A DNA stretch of 64,000 bases, from NCBI GenBank assembly GCA_963920705.1, contig OY987238.1:14378183-14442182 (forward strand), read 5' to 3'. The number at the start of each line of letters is the position of its first letter. The first letter of the stretch is position 1. The notes below the pieces were generated by a model. It did not search any database. It was not told the origin of the DNA and saw only the letters and a program-made list of their open reading frames with translations. Shown piece after piece: positions 46,509 to 57,656 of this stretch. The stretch comes from Odiellus spinosus (taxonomy: Eukaryota; Arthropoda; Arachnida; Opiliones; Phalangiidae). The position numbers and the translations under genes are program-made.

Positions 46509-49279
46509 TGTGGCTGGGTGGCGTATCTTTAGCGTTCGGTTTGTTTCTGTCTCCGGTGATCGTGGCTGTCTGTCGTCAGAAGAGTACACGTTTGACGGCC
46601 GTTTTCGGTGGTCTAGTATCGGCATTGGGTTGCCTCTTCACCTCGTTCGCGTCTCAGTTCCATCAGGTCTTTCTCAGCTACGGTCTCGTTATGGCCTTGG
46701 GTCTGGGGGTGGTCAAAGAGACGGCCAGCCTCATCACGGGTCAGTACTTCAAGAGGAAAAGGGAAAACGTCGAAATGATCGTCCTATCCGGAGTTGGTGC
46801 TGGAATAGCCATTTGCTCAGCGACGCTTAAGGCTCTGATACAGTCAGTATAGACACGTGACCTTTCTTAAAAATATGAACTCTTAAGTTTTGTTTCGTGA
46901 TTTGCAGATCTATAAAATGGCGTCTTGGTCTGCACGCTTTGACGGGGACGGTCTTCTTGACATTTTTCCTGGGTATCTTCTACCGTTCGGCGTCATTGTA
47001 TCATCCTCAGCGGAGAGCTATTCTGCACTTGAAGAACCAACGTAGGAAGGTCAAAGACAAGAACACTCTACCATTTGACAAACCGCCGCTACTTGATTTC
47101 ACCACCCTTCGCGCCAGGACACTAAGGATCATCATGCTGTCAGCCGCCTTCTGCTCGTTTGGTCTTTACACACCATCCTTTTATTTGGTAAACTAAACTT
47201 AACTACACACCTTCATTCTCCCTTTAAACATATATAAAACGCGTGATACCACCCCTTTACTATTAAACCAAACGTCTATCTGTTTATTCCATGAAAGTAA
47301 ACAAGAACTATCAGCAAAGGTCCGGGTAAAAGTACTGGCAGATTCAGATTTGTTGATATTATTAAGTTGTGGGGCGTTGTGTACTTATATGCAATAAATT
47401 GATGGACTTTTGATTAAACCAGAAGCCGATGAAACCCTCCTTAGAAGTCTACTACTACAATGTTCCATATAGCGCTCCTCTCTGTATGGGTAAAATTCAC
47501 AATTTTACGAGTTAGAAGGGGTCCTACTTCATCCCCCCTGTCTACGGAAAATTGGAAATTCTCTCTCTCCACAAACGACGACGTTTTTTTGGACGAACTC
47601 CGAGGTTGCTAGAGATATTCGCTCGACGAACTCCCGCTCCGAAAACATCTACCGTTAGGAGGCGTACGGATCGCGCCTTTTGAGAATAACCCATACAGAG
47701 AGGGGTAGACAAGACCCGGGAGTAATAGACTTCAAAGGAGGGTTTCATCGGCTTCTGATTAAACTGATATTAACTGTAATATGTATTGACCAGGTTTATA
47801 TCGCCGAAGAAGAAGGTTTGGGCAATGGTTCCATTTACTTGCTTCAGACGTTCATGGGTTTAGCTTTTATCTTGGGTTGTCTGACGTTCGGTTGTCTGAT
47901 GGTGAAGAACAGCAATCAATGTCTAATCGCCCGTCAGTATCTATGTCAGACGTCCATCTACGGACTAACGTTGTCCATTCTGGCGTTGGGCGCCGTTGAA
48001 GGTTTCAAAGGTTACGTTCTCTTCGTCTGGATCTACGGTATCTTCTTGGGCGCTTTTCATTATTCGCTTAAAATGTTCGTCTTCGAAAAAGTGCGAGCCC
48101 GTAACTTCAACCGAGCTTGGGGTTTCGTCCAATGGTCGCAAGCCATTCCCGTCGCCCTTGGAATTCCCGTTTCTAGTCAGTCTTTATTTCAAACATTTGT
48201 AACCATTTTTTACGAATGCCATAGATGGGATTCTATTATTAGTTTTATCATACCTTTAAAACGCTGTATACAAAATTTTATCCCTCTTGGTTGACGAGTT
48301 AGAAAGAAACTTGATTAAGTACTTTAACAAAAAAGACCGCGCGAAAGCTAGCTTATCACTGAATTTTAGTTGAATTAGAATTATTGTTAAAAACATATTC
48401 ATAGTTTATTATTTCCACTTCAACCCAAATTTACCAAAGATTTAAAATTTTGAATATACGTTTTTAATATTATGATAAAAACTAAAAATGATGACAGTTA
48501 TCATTCAATATATTTCATAAATTCTAATATATTTATACGGTTCCTATTTAGGTTATATAAACGTGACGAACAGCTCAAAAACGGGGTTATTTTTCTCGGC
48601 GGCTTGCTTATTCACGGGTGGTACTGTTCTTTTCCTAATGGGTTTCAAACAACGAACCTTGAAAGCTGTTCTATCGGCTCAAGATAGCACGCGTTCTTCG
48701 GAATGCGACGATCCTCCGCCGAGGAACCCATTACAATCGACAGAATCCTTATTGGACGATCCGGACATCTTAGCTTTGATAAATTCGGGCGGGATACCCG
48801 TTGTTCCGGGTACTTGTCCTTGCGGTAACAGCCTTTATCCGTTACCCGCGTCACCGACCAAAGATAAACCGGCTGGTGGTAATTTAGCTAAATGCCAACG
48901 CGCTATCTCTTTCGCCACGTCGGTGGACGTTGTCGAAGACGATAGAAGGGCTGATTACTTAACGTGTATCTCCGAAGAAGGTTTAATCGAACTAGCCGAT
49001 CGTGATTTTATCGAAGAATGGAGAGACGCTGATTTTATGTCGAAGAAAGGCGCGAACGCGATCCAAGACGATCCGATTCGTATCGCGACCTCCTTGACCT
49101 CTAGGATTGGTGGAGGAGATCCGACGTCACCTAATAGAAGTCCACCGGAAGTAGGGAGAAATTTGTACGACGACGGACACGAACCGGGGTGTCCGTGCGC
49201 AACCGCGAACGTTCTTTCCAATTTGTACATACCAAAGAGGACAATGACTGTCATAGACGAAGTTACTAGTACCCTTTGA
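46509..49279 (+). CDS. SLC16-type monocarboxylate transporter-like protein, 3' four exons
   Basis: Partial membrane transporter of the major facilitator superfamily, best fitting the SLC16 (monocarboxylate/aromatic amino acid transporter) group. Exons I infer are 46509-46842, 46908-47187, 47794-48175 and 48552-49279. Two of the three donors read GTCAGT, every acceptor is AG, and the phases agree (2, 0, 1), giving 574 residues. Hydrophobic segments match helices 2-6 in the first two exons, a basic central loop (QRRAI to KVKDKN), then helices 7-12. Helix 1 with the family's usual PDGGWGW-like motif is missing, so at least one upstream exon is absent or unrecognised. A tail of about 210 polar residues follows helix 12 and is likely cytoplasmic; it ends TSTL. 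Sequons NVT and NSS lie between helices 11 and 12. Introns 2 and 3 carry a family A and a family E element. No AATAAA was seen close after the stop. Substrate cannot be inferred. The family call is firm, the subfamily open. Confidence 0.85.
47420..47757 (+). mobile_element. Family A MITE, copy 12, in transporter intron 2
   Basis: Flanked by ATTAAAC (47413-47419, 47758-47764). Diagnostic sites: TTAGAA and AGAATA. Its right end is 36 bp before the first base of the next exon, leaving little room for branch point and pyrimidine tract outside the element. Confidence 0.96.
48188..48352 (+). mobile_element. Family E left-end fragment in transporter intron 3
   Basis: GTAACCATTTTTTACGAATG, TTAGTTTTATCATACC, TTGGTTGACGAGTTAGAAAG and AAGACCGCGCGAAAG match the left half of other E copies. 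Starts about a dozen bases after the donor site. Confidence 0.75.
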
Positions 49280-49428
49280 CCATACTCCCTCGTTTTAAAA
49301 ATTAATGTATATATTATAATGTTGAACGCGATAATTTATTAGATAATAATATTAAATATTTAAAATGTAGGAATTTTCTACGGAGGTTTTGCGTTTAATG
49401 AAAGATATAGCGAGTGGTAAGATCCAAG

Positions 49429-49718
49429 CAGGGTTGCCACAGTTTTCTAAGATTCAAATTCCCTGACTTTTCCAGGTTTTTCCCTGACCTTTTCCAACGA
49501 ATACCCAATTTTTTAAATAATCGCGTAGGCCAAACTTTGTTGGAGGCGTATCTTTGTTCTAATCTATACAACTGACACGCCGTCAGCTGAGAATCTTTTC
49601 CGCGGATAATGATTTTAATTTCTTGGCTTCTCGAAAGATCTTAAAATTCCCCGACTTTTTTGGTTCATTTTCAAATTCCCTGACTTTTCCCTGTTTTCTC
49701 TGACCTGTGGCAACCCTG
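49429..49718 (+). mobile_element. Family F element, copy 2 (5-bp TSD)
   Basis: Ends CAGGGTTGCCACAG and TGTGGCAACCCTG. Flanks CCAAG and CTAAG, one mismatch. About 150 bp after the transporter stop codon. Contains a TTGTTGGAGGCGTATCTTTG type stretch shared with copy 3, and few 40-bp units. Confidence 0.88.
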
Positions 49719-49752
49719 CTAAGATAATACGGGAATAGGTCAAGTTGTATAA

Positions 49753-49891
49753 CACAATCTGTGGGTTTTCTAAGCGTCCTCTAACGGACAAAAAATGCGG
49801 GAAAGTAGGATCAAACCACGTGGCTCGTTAGTTCCAATTTTACCCGACCTTTTTTGACCCTTAGAGGACGCTTACGAACACCACGATTTGT
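49753..49891. repeat. 139-bp near-palindrome
   Basis: Arms read AAGCGTCCTCTAA on the left (49772) and TTAGAGGACGCTT on the right (49861), with weaker pairing out to AACACAATCTGTGG against CCACGATTTGTT. It may be a small foldback element; no clear target duplication. Confidence 0.6.
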
Positions 49892-50461
49892 TATTAATCT
49901 TTATCAATATTAAGATACGATTTCTATATTGTTAAACAATCTAGGAATAAGTTTGCAATTATATAAATTATAAGTTATATAATCTATACATTGTCAAAAA
50001 AATCAACAGGGTTATAAACATGTATATATACACTTAATATAAAATTACGAACCAATTGAATAGGAGAAATATTGTCAAAGAAAGGGCTTTCAATACACGA
50101 TAGTGAATGAAAAATCACAAATAAAAATGGCTTTCTTACGAGAATTGGTAAACAAATTTAAAAAAAATATAAAACTACGTTGTTTATATCCTATAGATTA
50201 ATTTTAAACTCATGAAATCATAGTTAAAAGTCGTTTAAAATTGTAAAAGGTGGATTTTAGTGAGATTGAGGGCTGGGAAAAATTCTAATAGACAAAATGG
50301 CGCTCACTTTCTAGACAACTGAATTGAAATTAAATAAAAACACATTTAAAACTCTGTCGTGTCGTTTTTTCGCTTGATAATTAAGGCTAAAATGGTTCTT
50401 GAAATTTCTTCTAAGGTCAATCTATGAAGTTGCGGGGTCATCAATCGAAAATTGAATTTTT

Positions 50462-50697
50462 CAAGGGAAAATGAAATCCATCAAAAATCGGACTTATTCA
50501 CGATCAAGTATTTAAATTAAAAATCAAACTAACAAGTGATGCGGGAACTCCGTGATCAATGGTCGCTAGTCCTTATACGAGAAGGAGTTCAGCTGATATC
50601 TATCCATGAATCCAAGCTAAGCCTTTTTTTCACGTACGTTTTAAATTTATTTCTAGGGTTTAATATTAATTTGTAAATTTTATTTACTGTCGCTCCC
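50462..50697 (+). mobile_element. Family D-like remnant
   Basis: Begins AGGGAAAATGAAATCC and ends TGTCGCTCCCT before TTAA. Inside are ATGGTCGCTAGTCC and CATGAATCCAAGCTAAGCC from the D right arm. Confidence 0.55.
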
Positions 50698-50947
50698 TTT
50701 AAGTTAAAATTCAAGATTTAATTTATTTGAGAGCCACACTTCTAAGTAAATTTATAGTTTAATAAGAAGCTAGAGCAAAAGGCGCAGCTGTGTATCTAGA
50801 GTTAGTTGTTGAAAGGGCAATGGATTAATGACCTTATATTATAAAAGATTAACCGCTCTTGAATCTAAATCATCCATCATAATGACGAATTTCAAGAAGG
50901 CACAAATTATATTATATATTAAATATAATTATATTTATGGCTTAAGG

Positions 50948-51285
50948 CAGAAGCCAATGAAACCCTCCTTTGAAGTCTACTACTCCAATGTTCCATATAG
51001 CGCTCTTCTCTGTATGGGTAAAATTCCCAATTTTACGAGATCGGAGGGGTCCTACTTCATACCCCCTTGTCTACGGAAAATTGGAAATTCTCTCTCTATA
51101 CAAACGACGACGTTTTTTTGACGAACTCCGAGGCTGCTAGAGATATTCTCTCGACGAACTCCCGCTCCGAAAACATCTACCGTTAGGAGGCGTACGAATA
51201 GCGACTTTTGAGAATAACCCATACAGAGAGGGGTAGACAAGACCAGGGAGTAATAGACTTCAAAGGAGGGTTTCATCGGCTTCTG
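50948..51285 (+). mobile_element. Family A MITE, copy 13
   Basis: Flanked by CTTAAGG (50941-50947, 51286-51292). Diagnostic sites: GATCGG and AGAATA. Left terminus has CCAATGAAACC. Confidence 0.95.
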
Positions 51286-51506
51286 CTTAAGGTTTAATTC
51301 GACAGAAAGCAGCGACAAAGGGTGAAATTACGAACGATCGGTAAGCGAAGTTCACGTTTTCGTTACATTATTACGAGGTCAGGTTAGTATAAAGCCATTT
51401 TTCAATAAAGAACCTCTCAAAAATATGTAATAAATCAATTTGTTTCTGAATATCCTTTCGTTATTAGATTGATAAGATTGAGATAATAAATTATTATTTC
51501 AATCAA

Positions 51507-52020
51507 AGTGAGGTTGTCACGAATTTTTACGAGCTCCAAATGAAAATTGAGTTCTATTTTCGGGTTGATCGTTAAAAAACGATTCAAAATATTTATACAT
51601 ATGTCCAGAAGCCGATGAAACCCTCCTTTGAAGTCAATTACTCCCGGGTCTTGTCTACTCCTCTCTGTATGGGTTAGTTTCAAAAAGCGCGATTCGTACG
51701 CCTCCTAACGGTAGATATTTTCGGAGTGGGAGTTCGTCGAGCGAATATCTCTAGCAGCCTCGGAGTTCGTCAAAAAAAAACGTCGTCGTTTGTGGAGAGA
51801 GAGAATTTCCAATTATCCGTAGACAGGGGGGATTAAGTAGGACCCCTCCGATCTCGTAAAATTGGGAATTTTACCCATACAGAGAGGAGCGCTATATGGA
51901 ACATTAGAGTAGTAGACTTCAAAGGAGGGTTTCATCTACTTCTGATATGTCATAGAACAAAATTACAGCGACACTAAAAATACTGATTTTATAATCGCCC
52001 ATTTTCGAAATTTTTAAAAT
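51507..52020 (-). mobile_element. Family E copy, interrupted by family A copy 14
   Basis: Begins AGTGAGGTTGTCACG after TCAA. E sequence breaks at CATATGTC and resumes with ATAGAACAAAATTACAGCG after the A copy. The far end is missing after TTTCGAAATTTTTAAAAT. Confidence 0.85.
51606..51944 (-). mobile_element. Family A MITE, copy 14, inside family E
   Basis: Flanked by ATATGTC (51599-51605, 51945-51951), which is E sequence. Diagnostic sites: GATCGG and AAACTA; element-left terminus GTAGATG. Confidence 0.96.
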
Positions 52021-52737
52021 CCTCTTTCCTTACGCACACGGATCAGCGTTGACTGTACAATTTGTTACGCTCAACGTCGTCTGCTAAGCTAGAAAATTAG
52101 GCGACTTTAAAGGGGATTTGAAAATAGCGTATATTCCCTTTAAGCTAAAGTTGTACAATGGTCTTAGCTCCCAGAAGAGAACGCTGATTAAATGGGGGAA
52201 GGGGGAGTATTTCAAGCGTTGTTATTACGTAACCATAGAATAGTGGATAGCCCCTTTAAAGGCAATCGTTAAGCCTTGGTTCGCCCTATAAGCTATAAAA
52301 CAAATGTTTAGACTACGTTGACATTGGTATTATTTATGTCCAAATATTCGCGGGGTTTTCGTAAGATTCGTGGGGGTTTGAGGAGCTCTGACCTCTTTTT
52401 TTGGGGGAGGACCGGAGATGGTCCCGCAACAGTTGCCGTTGAAATATGCCCGCGAGAGATTTATTCTTCAAAAACGCAAAATGAAAAATATTACGGTTTT
52501 CGGAGGAATAAGTTTGAAAAGGAATACTATAGCTAAAATTCGTAAAACCAGACTACAAGTTCAAAAATATTTTTCGGGGCATTGTCAACAAGATGAGCGA
52601 GCCAATAAATATCAGGGTCAAATAGGACTGTTAACAATGGACATATCTTTAGATATAAAGATGGATAACAATACCTGGCGTTCACAATCGTCCTCTAAAG
52701 GCAAAACTAATAAGACTAAGCGCGCGTCTGATTGTTC

Positions 52738-52870
52738 TTTATCGATTTGATTCGATTTCTCGAAACCAGTTTCGTTTCAACAACCGATAGATGAAGCTAC
52801 GATAAATCGATTTATAAAGATAATGGGGTGAACACGTGACGCTTAAATCGGTTCCTGGCGATTTGAATAT
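52738..52870 (-). mobile_element. Family J fragment
   Basis: CAACCGATAGATGAAGCTAC, TAAATCGATTTATAAAG and GAACACGTGACGCTTAAA match J interior in reverse. Lies against the next J element. Confidence 0.6.
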
Positions 52871-52876
52871 CAGTTT

Positions 52877-53045
52877 AGCTACGTTCACACTTGCCAAACC
52901 GATTCGAATCCGTTCAAATCGACTTTCCAAGATATTAATTTGGTTTCTTGATTAAAGATCTAAATGTGTGACCCCCAAATTTTATAATTTAACCTTTCCA
53001 AAACGGTTAAAAACCGTTTCAAAAGTCTTCAGTGTGAACGCGGCT
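52877..53045 (+). mobile_element. Short family J element
   Basis: AGCTACGTTCACACTTGCC at the left and CAGTGTGAACGCGGCT at the right enclose about 130 bp without the usual TTCGGGAACC block, so it is an internal-deletion form. Confidence 0.65.
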
Positions 53046-53115
53046 TTTGATTTAACCATTTCAAATCGATTAAGAAATATTAGTGTACAACCTAGAATTA
53101 CGAAATATGTAATAT

Positions 53116-53525
53116 CAGAGGTATATAATAACCCCCTTCGGGGGGAAGTATGAAAGCCCCTATGCTAAAAATCACGAACAACGAGAGCCCGCTGCTGACT
53201 ATCTAGGCCACTAGCTCGCGCTGGACTTCTCAATGTCGCTACTCTAGTAAATGGTCTTTGTATAAACAAGACGGCTCGATTTGTGTTTAGAACTTCCTGT
53301 CTCGGGAGTCAGGCTGTCTGTTAAAACGGAGTCGAAGATTGACTTCGGCTCGCGAGTTCCAGAAGCGCGCGTAGGGAAAATTTAGTGAGGTTCAAAATGG
53401 TGTAACTATTTTTTTGGGAGTAAAGCGGTGTGTCGATCCGCCGCGATTTACGCCGGGCACTCGTTGTTCGTCGATTTTGCCTACCTTTCATACTTCCCCC
53501 CGAAGGGGGTTATTATATACCTCTG
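53116..53525 (-). mobile_element. Family H element, copy 3 (7-bp TSD)
   Basis: Opposite orientation to the first two copies. Flanked by GTAATAT (53109-53115, 53526-53532). Both CCCCTTCGGGGG arms are present. Confidence 0.93.
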
Positions 53526-53900
53526 GTAATATCGAGCACTCCCAAACATTTTTTTTAAAAATACTTTTGTAGAAGAAAACTGTTACGGGGCGATCAGGAA
53601 CTCAGTCGACGATGATAGATTAAAATAAAACAATAAAAAAAACTCAGAATTTTATTTCTGGAGAAAAAGTATGGGATAGGTTTTTGGGAGGAAGAAAAAC
53701 GCGTTTTTCGAACGAAAAAGATGGTAAGCCAAGCTTGAAATTTTTGAGCCGAAGCCAAATATTGTATTTCAAAGGCTAAAATTATTCACCGACACACTGG
53801 CAACAGATGGGAGCGCCCCCTTTCGCTAAATTAGATTATTCTCGGCTAACGGGACCATGGACGAAGTATTCTTCAGATCCTTCATAGTTACTCTTTATCC

Positions 53901-54165
53901 GCAATCACACTAGCATTTCTTAATCGATTTGAAACGGTAAAATCAAATCGATAGGAATCGATTTAAGGATTCACGCGTTCATTCATTATCTTTATAAATC
54001 GATTTATCGTAGCTTCTTCATCTATCGGTTGTTGAAATTGTATCGGTACGAAACTGGTTCCCGAAGCAGTTTCGACAAATCCAATCAAATCGATTCGAGA
54101 AACGACTCCAGCGAAACGTTTCGAAACGGTTTAAATCGATTTCAAGACCTAGTATGAACGCGACT
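53901..54165 (+). mobile_element. Family J element, copy 5
   Basis: GCAATCACACTAGCATTTC at the left, CCTAGTATGAACGCGACT at the right. Interior close to the copy at 5221, including GGTTCCCGAAGCAGTTTCGA. Confidence 0.7.
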
Positions 54166-55210
54166 TTTGAAAATCTAATAATCGAGTGATGTCATAATTT
54201 TGCAACGTTGATGTTCACCAATTTGCGCGACGCAATTAAAATCCTATTTTGTAACAATCTTAAAAGGGACTATTTAAAAGCAATTTTAACGAACAAATAA
54301 TTTTATTTTTCAAGTGTATTAAGAGTGTATGTCAGTGCCCAAATGCTAAGCGTAGTTAGGCATCGATTTTTTTGTATTTGGCGGTTATTACTAAATTCTT
54401 TAAGGAATAGGTTCGCCATCTATGCAAGTTGTATTATATTTATTAGTAATTAAATGATTTATATTCAAATACGTCTTCGTTTATCCATCGGTTATAATAA
54501 TTATTTAATTAATTATAGTTTAATGCTTATGTAGTTTCCTAAATCGATAAAATGGTGCGCGATGTCACTGTAATCTAGGGTTTTTTTAACGTAATGCTTC
54601 TGAATTATACTAGAAGTGTATAATTACAACAGGAAAGTGTGCAACTATAATGTATACATTATAAAATACGTATTTTTACTGTTTTTCTAGTCTGAATATG
54701 TATATATACTTTGAATCATTTTTTAAACAATATTTCCGAATATAATACTCAATTTTCCACAGGAGTTCGTGGAAATTTCGTTTTGCATTTCGATTATTCT
54801 TGCTCAAATAAGAAATAAAAACGACCGAAGTGATAAGAAAATAACAATAACGCGGCGATTCGGGCCTTGTCAAATTATAAGAAATACTCCAGACTGTTTT
54901 TACAAACGAGTGACGTAGATTTTACTGTTTATTTCAACGCGCTCCCATAGCTTCTGTCTTTGACAGTGAAGGAGGTTATGACCGTGATCGCTATGGTAAC
55001 GAATTTAAGCAAGTTTTTTGGGTAACTAAAAATTGCGAGTAAATCTTGGCAGGTTTCCCCAAATGACGTGACGCGGATCTCCCAACTACCTGACGCCAAT
55101 GACGTAGACATACGTGCAAGGATCACCATTTACTCATTATTATCTTGGAACCTTGCCGTTCCGAATCTTTCACGGTTTAAGGGGTTAAGTTGGATTAAGT
55201 CATGTATTCT
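54166..55210. other. Unassigned apart from an E remnant
   Basis: AT-rich, with short frames only. GTGACGTAGATTTTACTG near 54911 echoes the E family's GATGACGTAG motif. Confidence 0.45.
54660..54782 (+). mobile_element. Family E remnant, diverged
   Basis: TTATAAAATACGTATTTTTA and ATATGTATATATACTTTGAA match the E core with many substitutions; no ends. Confidence 0.6.
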
Positions 55211-55217
55211 ATATTAG

Positions 55218-55554
55218 CAGAAGCCGATGAAACCCTCCTTTGAAGTCTACTACTCCAATGTTCCATATAGCGCTCCTCTCTGTATGGGTAAAATTCACAA
55301 TTTTACGAGTTAGAAGGGGTCCTACTTCATCCCCCCTGTCTACGGAAAATTGGAAATTCTCTCTCTCCACAAACGACGACGATTTTTGGACGAACTCAGA
55401 GGCTGCTAGAGATATTCGCTCGACGAACTCCCGCTCCGAAAACATCTACCGTTAGGAGGCGTACGAATAGCGCCTTTTGAGAATAACCCATACAGAGAGG
55501 GGTAGACAAGACCCGGGAGTAATAGACTTCAAAGGAGGGTTTCATCGGCTTCTG
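55218..55554 (+). mobile_element. Family A MITE, copy 15
   Basis: Flanked by ATATTAG (55211-55217, 55555-55561). Diagnostic sites: TTAGAA and AGAATA. Confidence 0.96.
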
Positions 55555-55561
55555 ATATTAG

Positions 55562-56577
55562 GAGGGTCTCGTTCAAATCCCAGGTAAATTTATTTATAGC
55601 TAACGTAGTCGTAAAATTAATAATAAATAAAACATTACATAACATTGTAAATGGTTTTGAACGAAAATCTTCGATCGGAGAGGGGGTTAAACGTCGATTG
55701 AAATTGTTCTAGGAAATTATATTTGTCCCCGTTGTTTAGCTCTGTTTTATTTCTTAGGAATTCGATCGGTTTACCCAGAAGTAAATGTTCTACATCTCGT
55801 ACTAGACCAATCAATATTTAGGGAAATGGAATAGGTTGGTTTCCTTTTCCACTCAGTTTAACCCACGTATAAATAATAAATTTCCCTCAAAATGGATTTT
55901 CATATACAGAATCACAATTTGGCTTTAAAGGGAAGATGACACGACGAATAATTAACCTTTAATCTTAATTAAATATGGATAGATAATTAAACGCGGATGG
56001 TGTTCGTAAAAGTCTTCTAACGTCCCAAACACTTCGGGTTTAATTAAAAAAAAGTAGTAATTAATAAAATCTATTATTTATCCATAACAACAATTTAAAA
56101 AAAAAGTGGTGACATCGTCACTTTAAAGATATCAGGCTTCTGACGTCATAAATAATCCTATCGATTATTTCTCGCTATCCTTAGATTCTATTGGTACAAA
56201 AATCGATAAATGAACTTACGCTGAGCTCACGAAAAATAAAAAAAAAATAAAAAAACAGAGTGAAACTTAACCGAATCGAACTCAAATATCGAATTATCGA
56301 TCTTCGACGATAAAAGAAAGTGTCGGAATTGATTTACGAGTAACGAGGGAGTGCGAATGTCTGCCAAGGAAATCGATAAATTCCATTATCGAAATAAACT
56401 AGTTGAAATAGCCTTAGGCGAAAGACCCCCTTGTTTGTCGACATAATCATATACGCCATGATGACCCCTTTTAAAGGACACATTAAATGTAACTAATATT
56501 CATAAATTAAATATACAACACGATGGGGAGAAAATTTAGCTACGTTCGCATTAGCGTATCTAAATCGATTTTAACAG
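55562..56577. other. Unassigned stretch
   Basis: Directly after A copy 15, GTTCAAATCCCAGG resembles a tRNA T-arm half, but no cloverleaf forms. A TTAA plus AGGGAAGATGACACG at 55927 may be a lone element end. Confidence 0.4.
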
Positions 56578-56870
56578 ATAAAAATCATCAGTCGATTAAA
56601 AGTTTATGTTCTGGAAAGGTCGCAAAGGTCAAAAATTGATAATATGGGGGTCATCTACAGAGATTATTCATCAAAAAATGAAATTATTTGGTTGACAAAT
56701 CGATTTGAAACAATAAAATCATCAGTCGAGTTCACGCTAGTGACTTTGAAAGTACGTTTTTAACCGTTTACGATTTGGAAAGGTTGCAAAGGTCAAAATG
56801 GGGGTCATCTACAGAGATTATTGATCAAAAAATTATATTAATTTGGTTGCCAAATCGATTTGACTATTTC
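56578..56870. repeat. Diverged tandem duplication, about 140-bp unit
   Basis: AAAATCATCAGTCGA, GGAAAGGTYGCAAAGGTCAA, GGGGGTCATCTACAGAGATT and the CAAATCGATTTGA ending each occur twice in order. An AGCTACGTTCGCATTAG just upstream suggests a family J origin. Confidence 0.75.
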
Positions 56871-57251
56871 TCACATATAATTCTCAATGTATTTGGGGTC
56901 AAATCTCGGCCATCGCGCACGTGGACTTGAGAATAGATCAATATATATAATGACGCGTTTTAGAAGAGGTCGTCTGAATGTAGGTCAAGGCGAGAGTCTG
57001 CAAGAACCGCCAGTCCTGTTAAAACTACTCAATCTTCGACAGCACATGGCTCATCTTGTTGATTGAGCTAATATACCCTTTCTTTCGATTAGATAGGGAC
57101 ACACCCGGTTAAATTATAGACTGACCTCGAGGATGACCCCGTTAGCCAAACCATGTCATCAGGGCTTCGTACAAAACATTTGAAATATTGGAAAAACAAA
57201 TTATTACCTACACGAATACCACGTGATCTAACCTAATATTAAAATTGACAG

Positions 57252-57656
57252 CAGGGTTAGCACAGTTTTTCAGATTGAAATTCCCTGACTTTTCCAACGA
57301 TTTTCCCTGACCTTTTCCACCGATTTTCCCTGACCGTTTCGGCAAATATTACACAATTTTTAACTTTTTATTTTTTTATATAATCGCGTTGGCCAAACTT
57401 TGTTGCAGGCGTATCTTTGTTCTAATCTATATAACTGACACGCCGTCAGCTGAGAATCTTAACAGCGGATAATGATTGCAATTTCCTGGCTTCTCGAAAG
57501 ATCTTTAAATTCCCTGACTTTTTAAAATATCTTAAAATTCCCTGACTTTTTAAAATATCATAAAATTCCCAGACTTTTTAAAATATCATAAAATTCTCTG
57601 ATTTTTTCGGTTCATTTTCAAATTCCCTGACTTTTCCCTGACCTTTGGCAACCCTG
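57252..57656 (+). mobile_element. Family F element, copy 3 (5-bp TSD)
   Basis: Ends CAGGGTTAGCACAG and TTTGGCAACCCTG, flanked by GACAG on both sides. Contains a private triplication of ATCWTAAAATTCCCWGACTT in place of the 40-bp units. Confidence 0.9.

Noticed and set aside
46489-46830. Alternative 113-codon frame over transporter exon 1
   Set aside because: Out of frame with the helices and downstream exons; a shadow of the real exon.
47680-48294. 204-codon frame reading from family A into the transporter
   Set aside because: The first part is MITE and intron; a good AG acceptor at 47792-47793 fits the phase, so the true exon starts at 47794.
52418-52750. 110-codon forward frame
   Set aside because: Basic, unstructured product without recognisable similarity; its end runs into a J fragment.
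55560-55590. tRNA-like T-arm after family A copy 15
   Set aside because: GTTCAAATCCC is present, but no A box, anticodon arm or acceptor stem could be paired, with or without removing the insertion.
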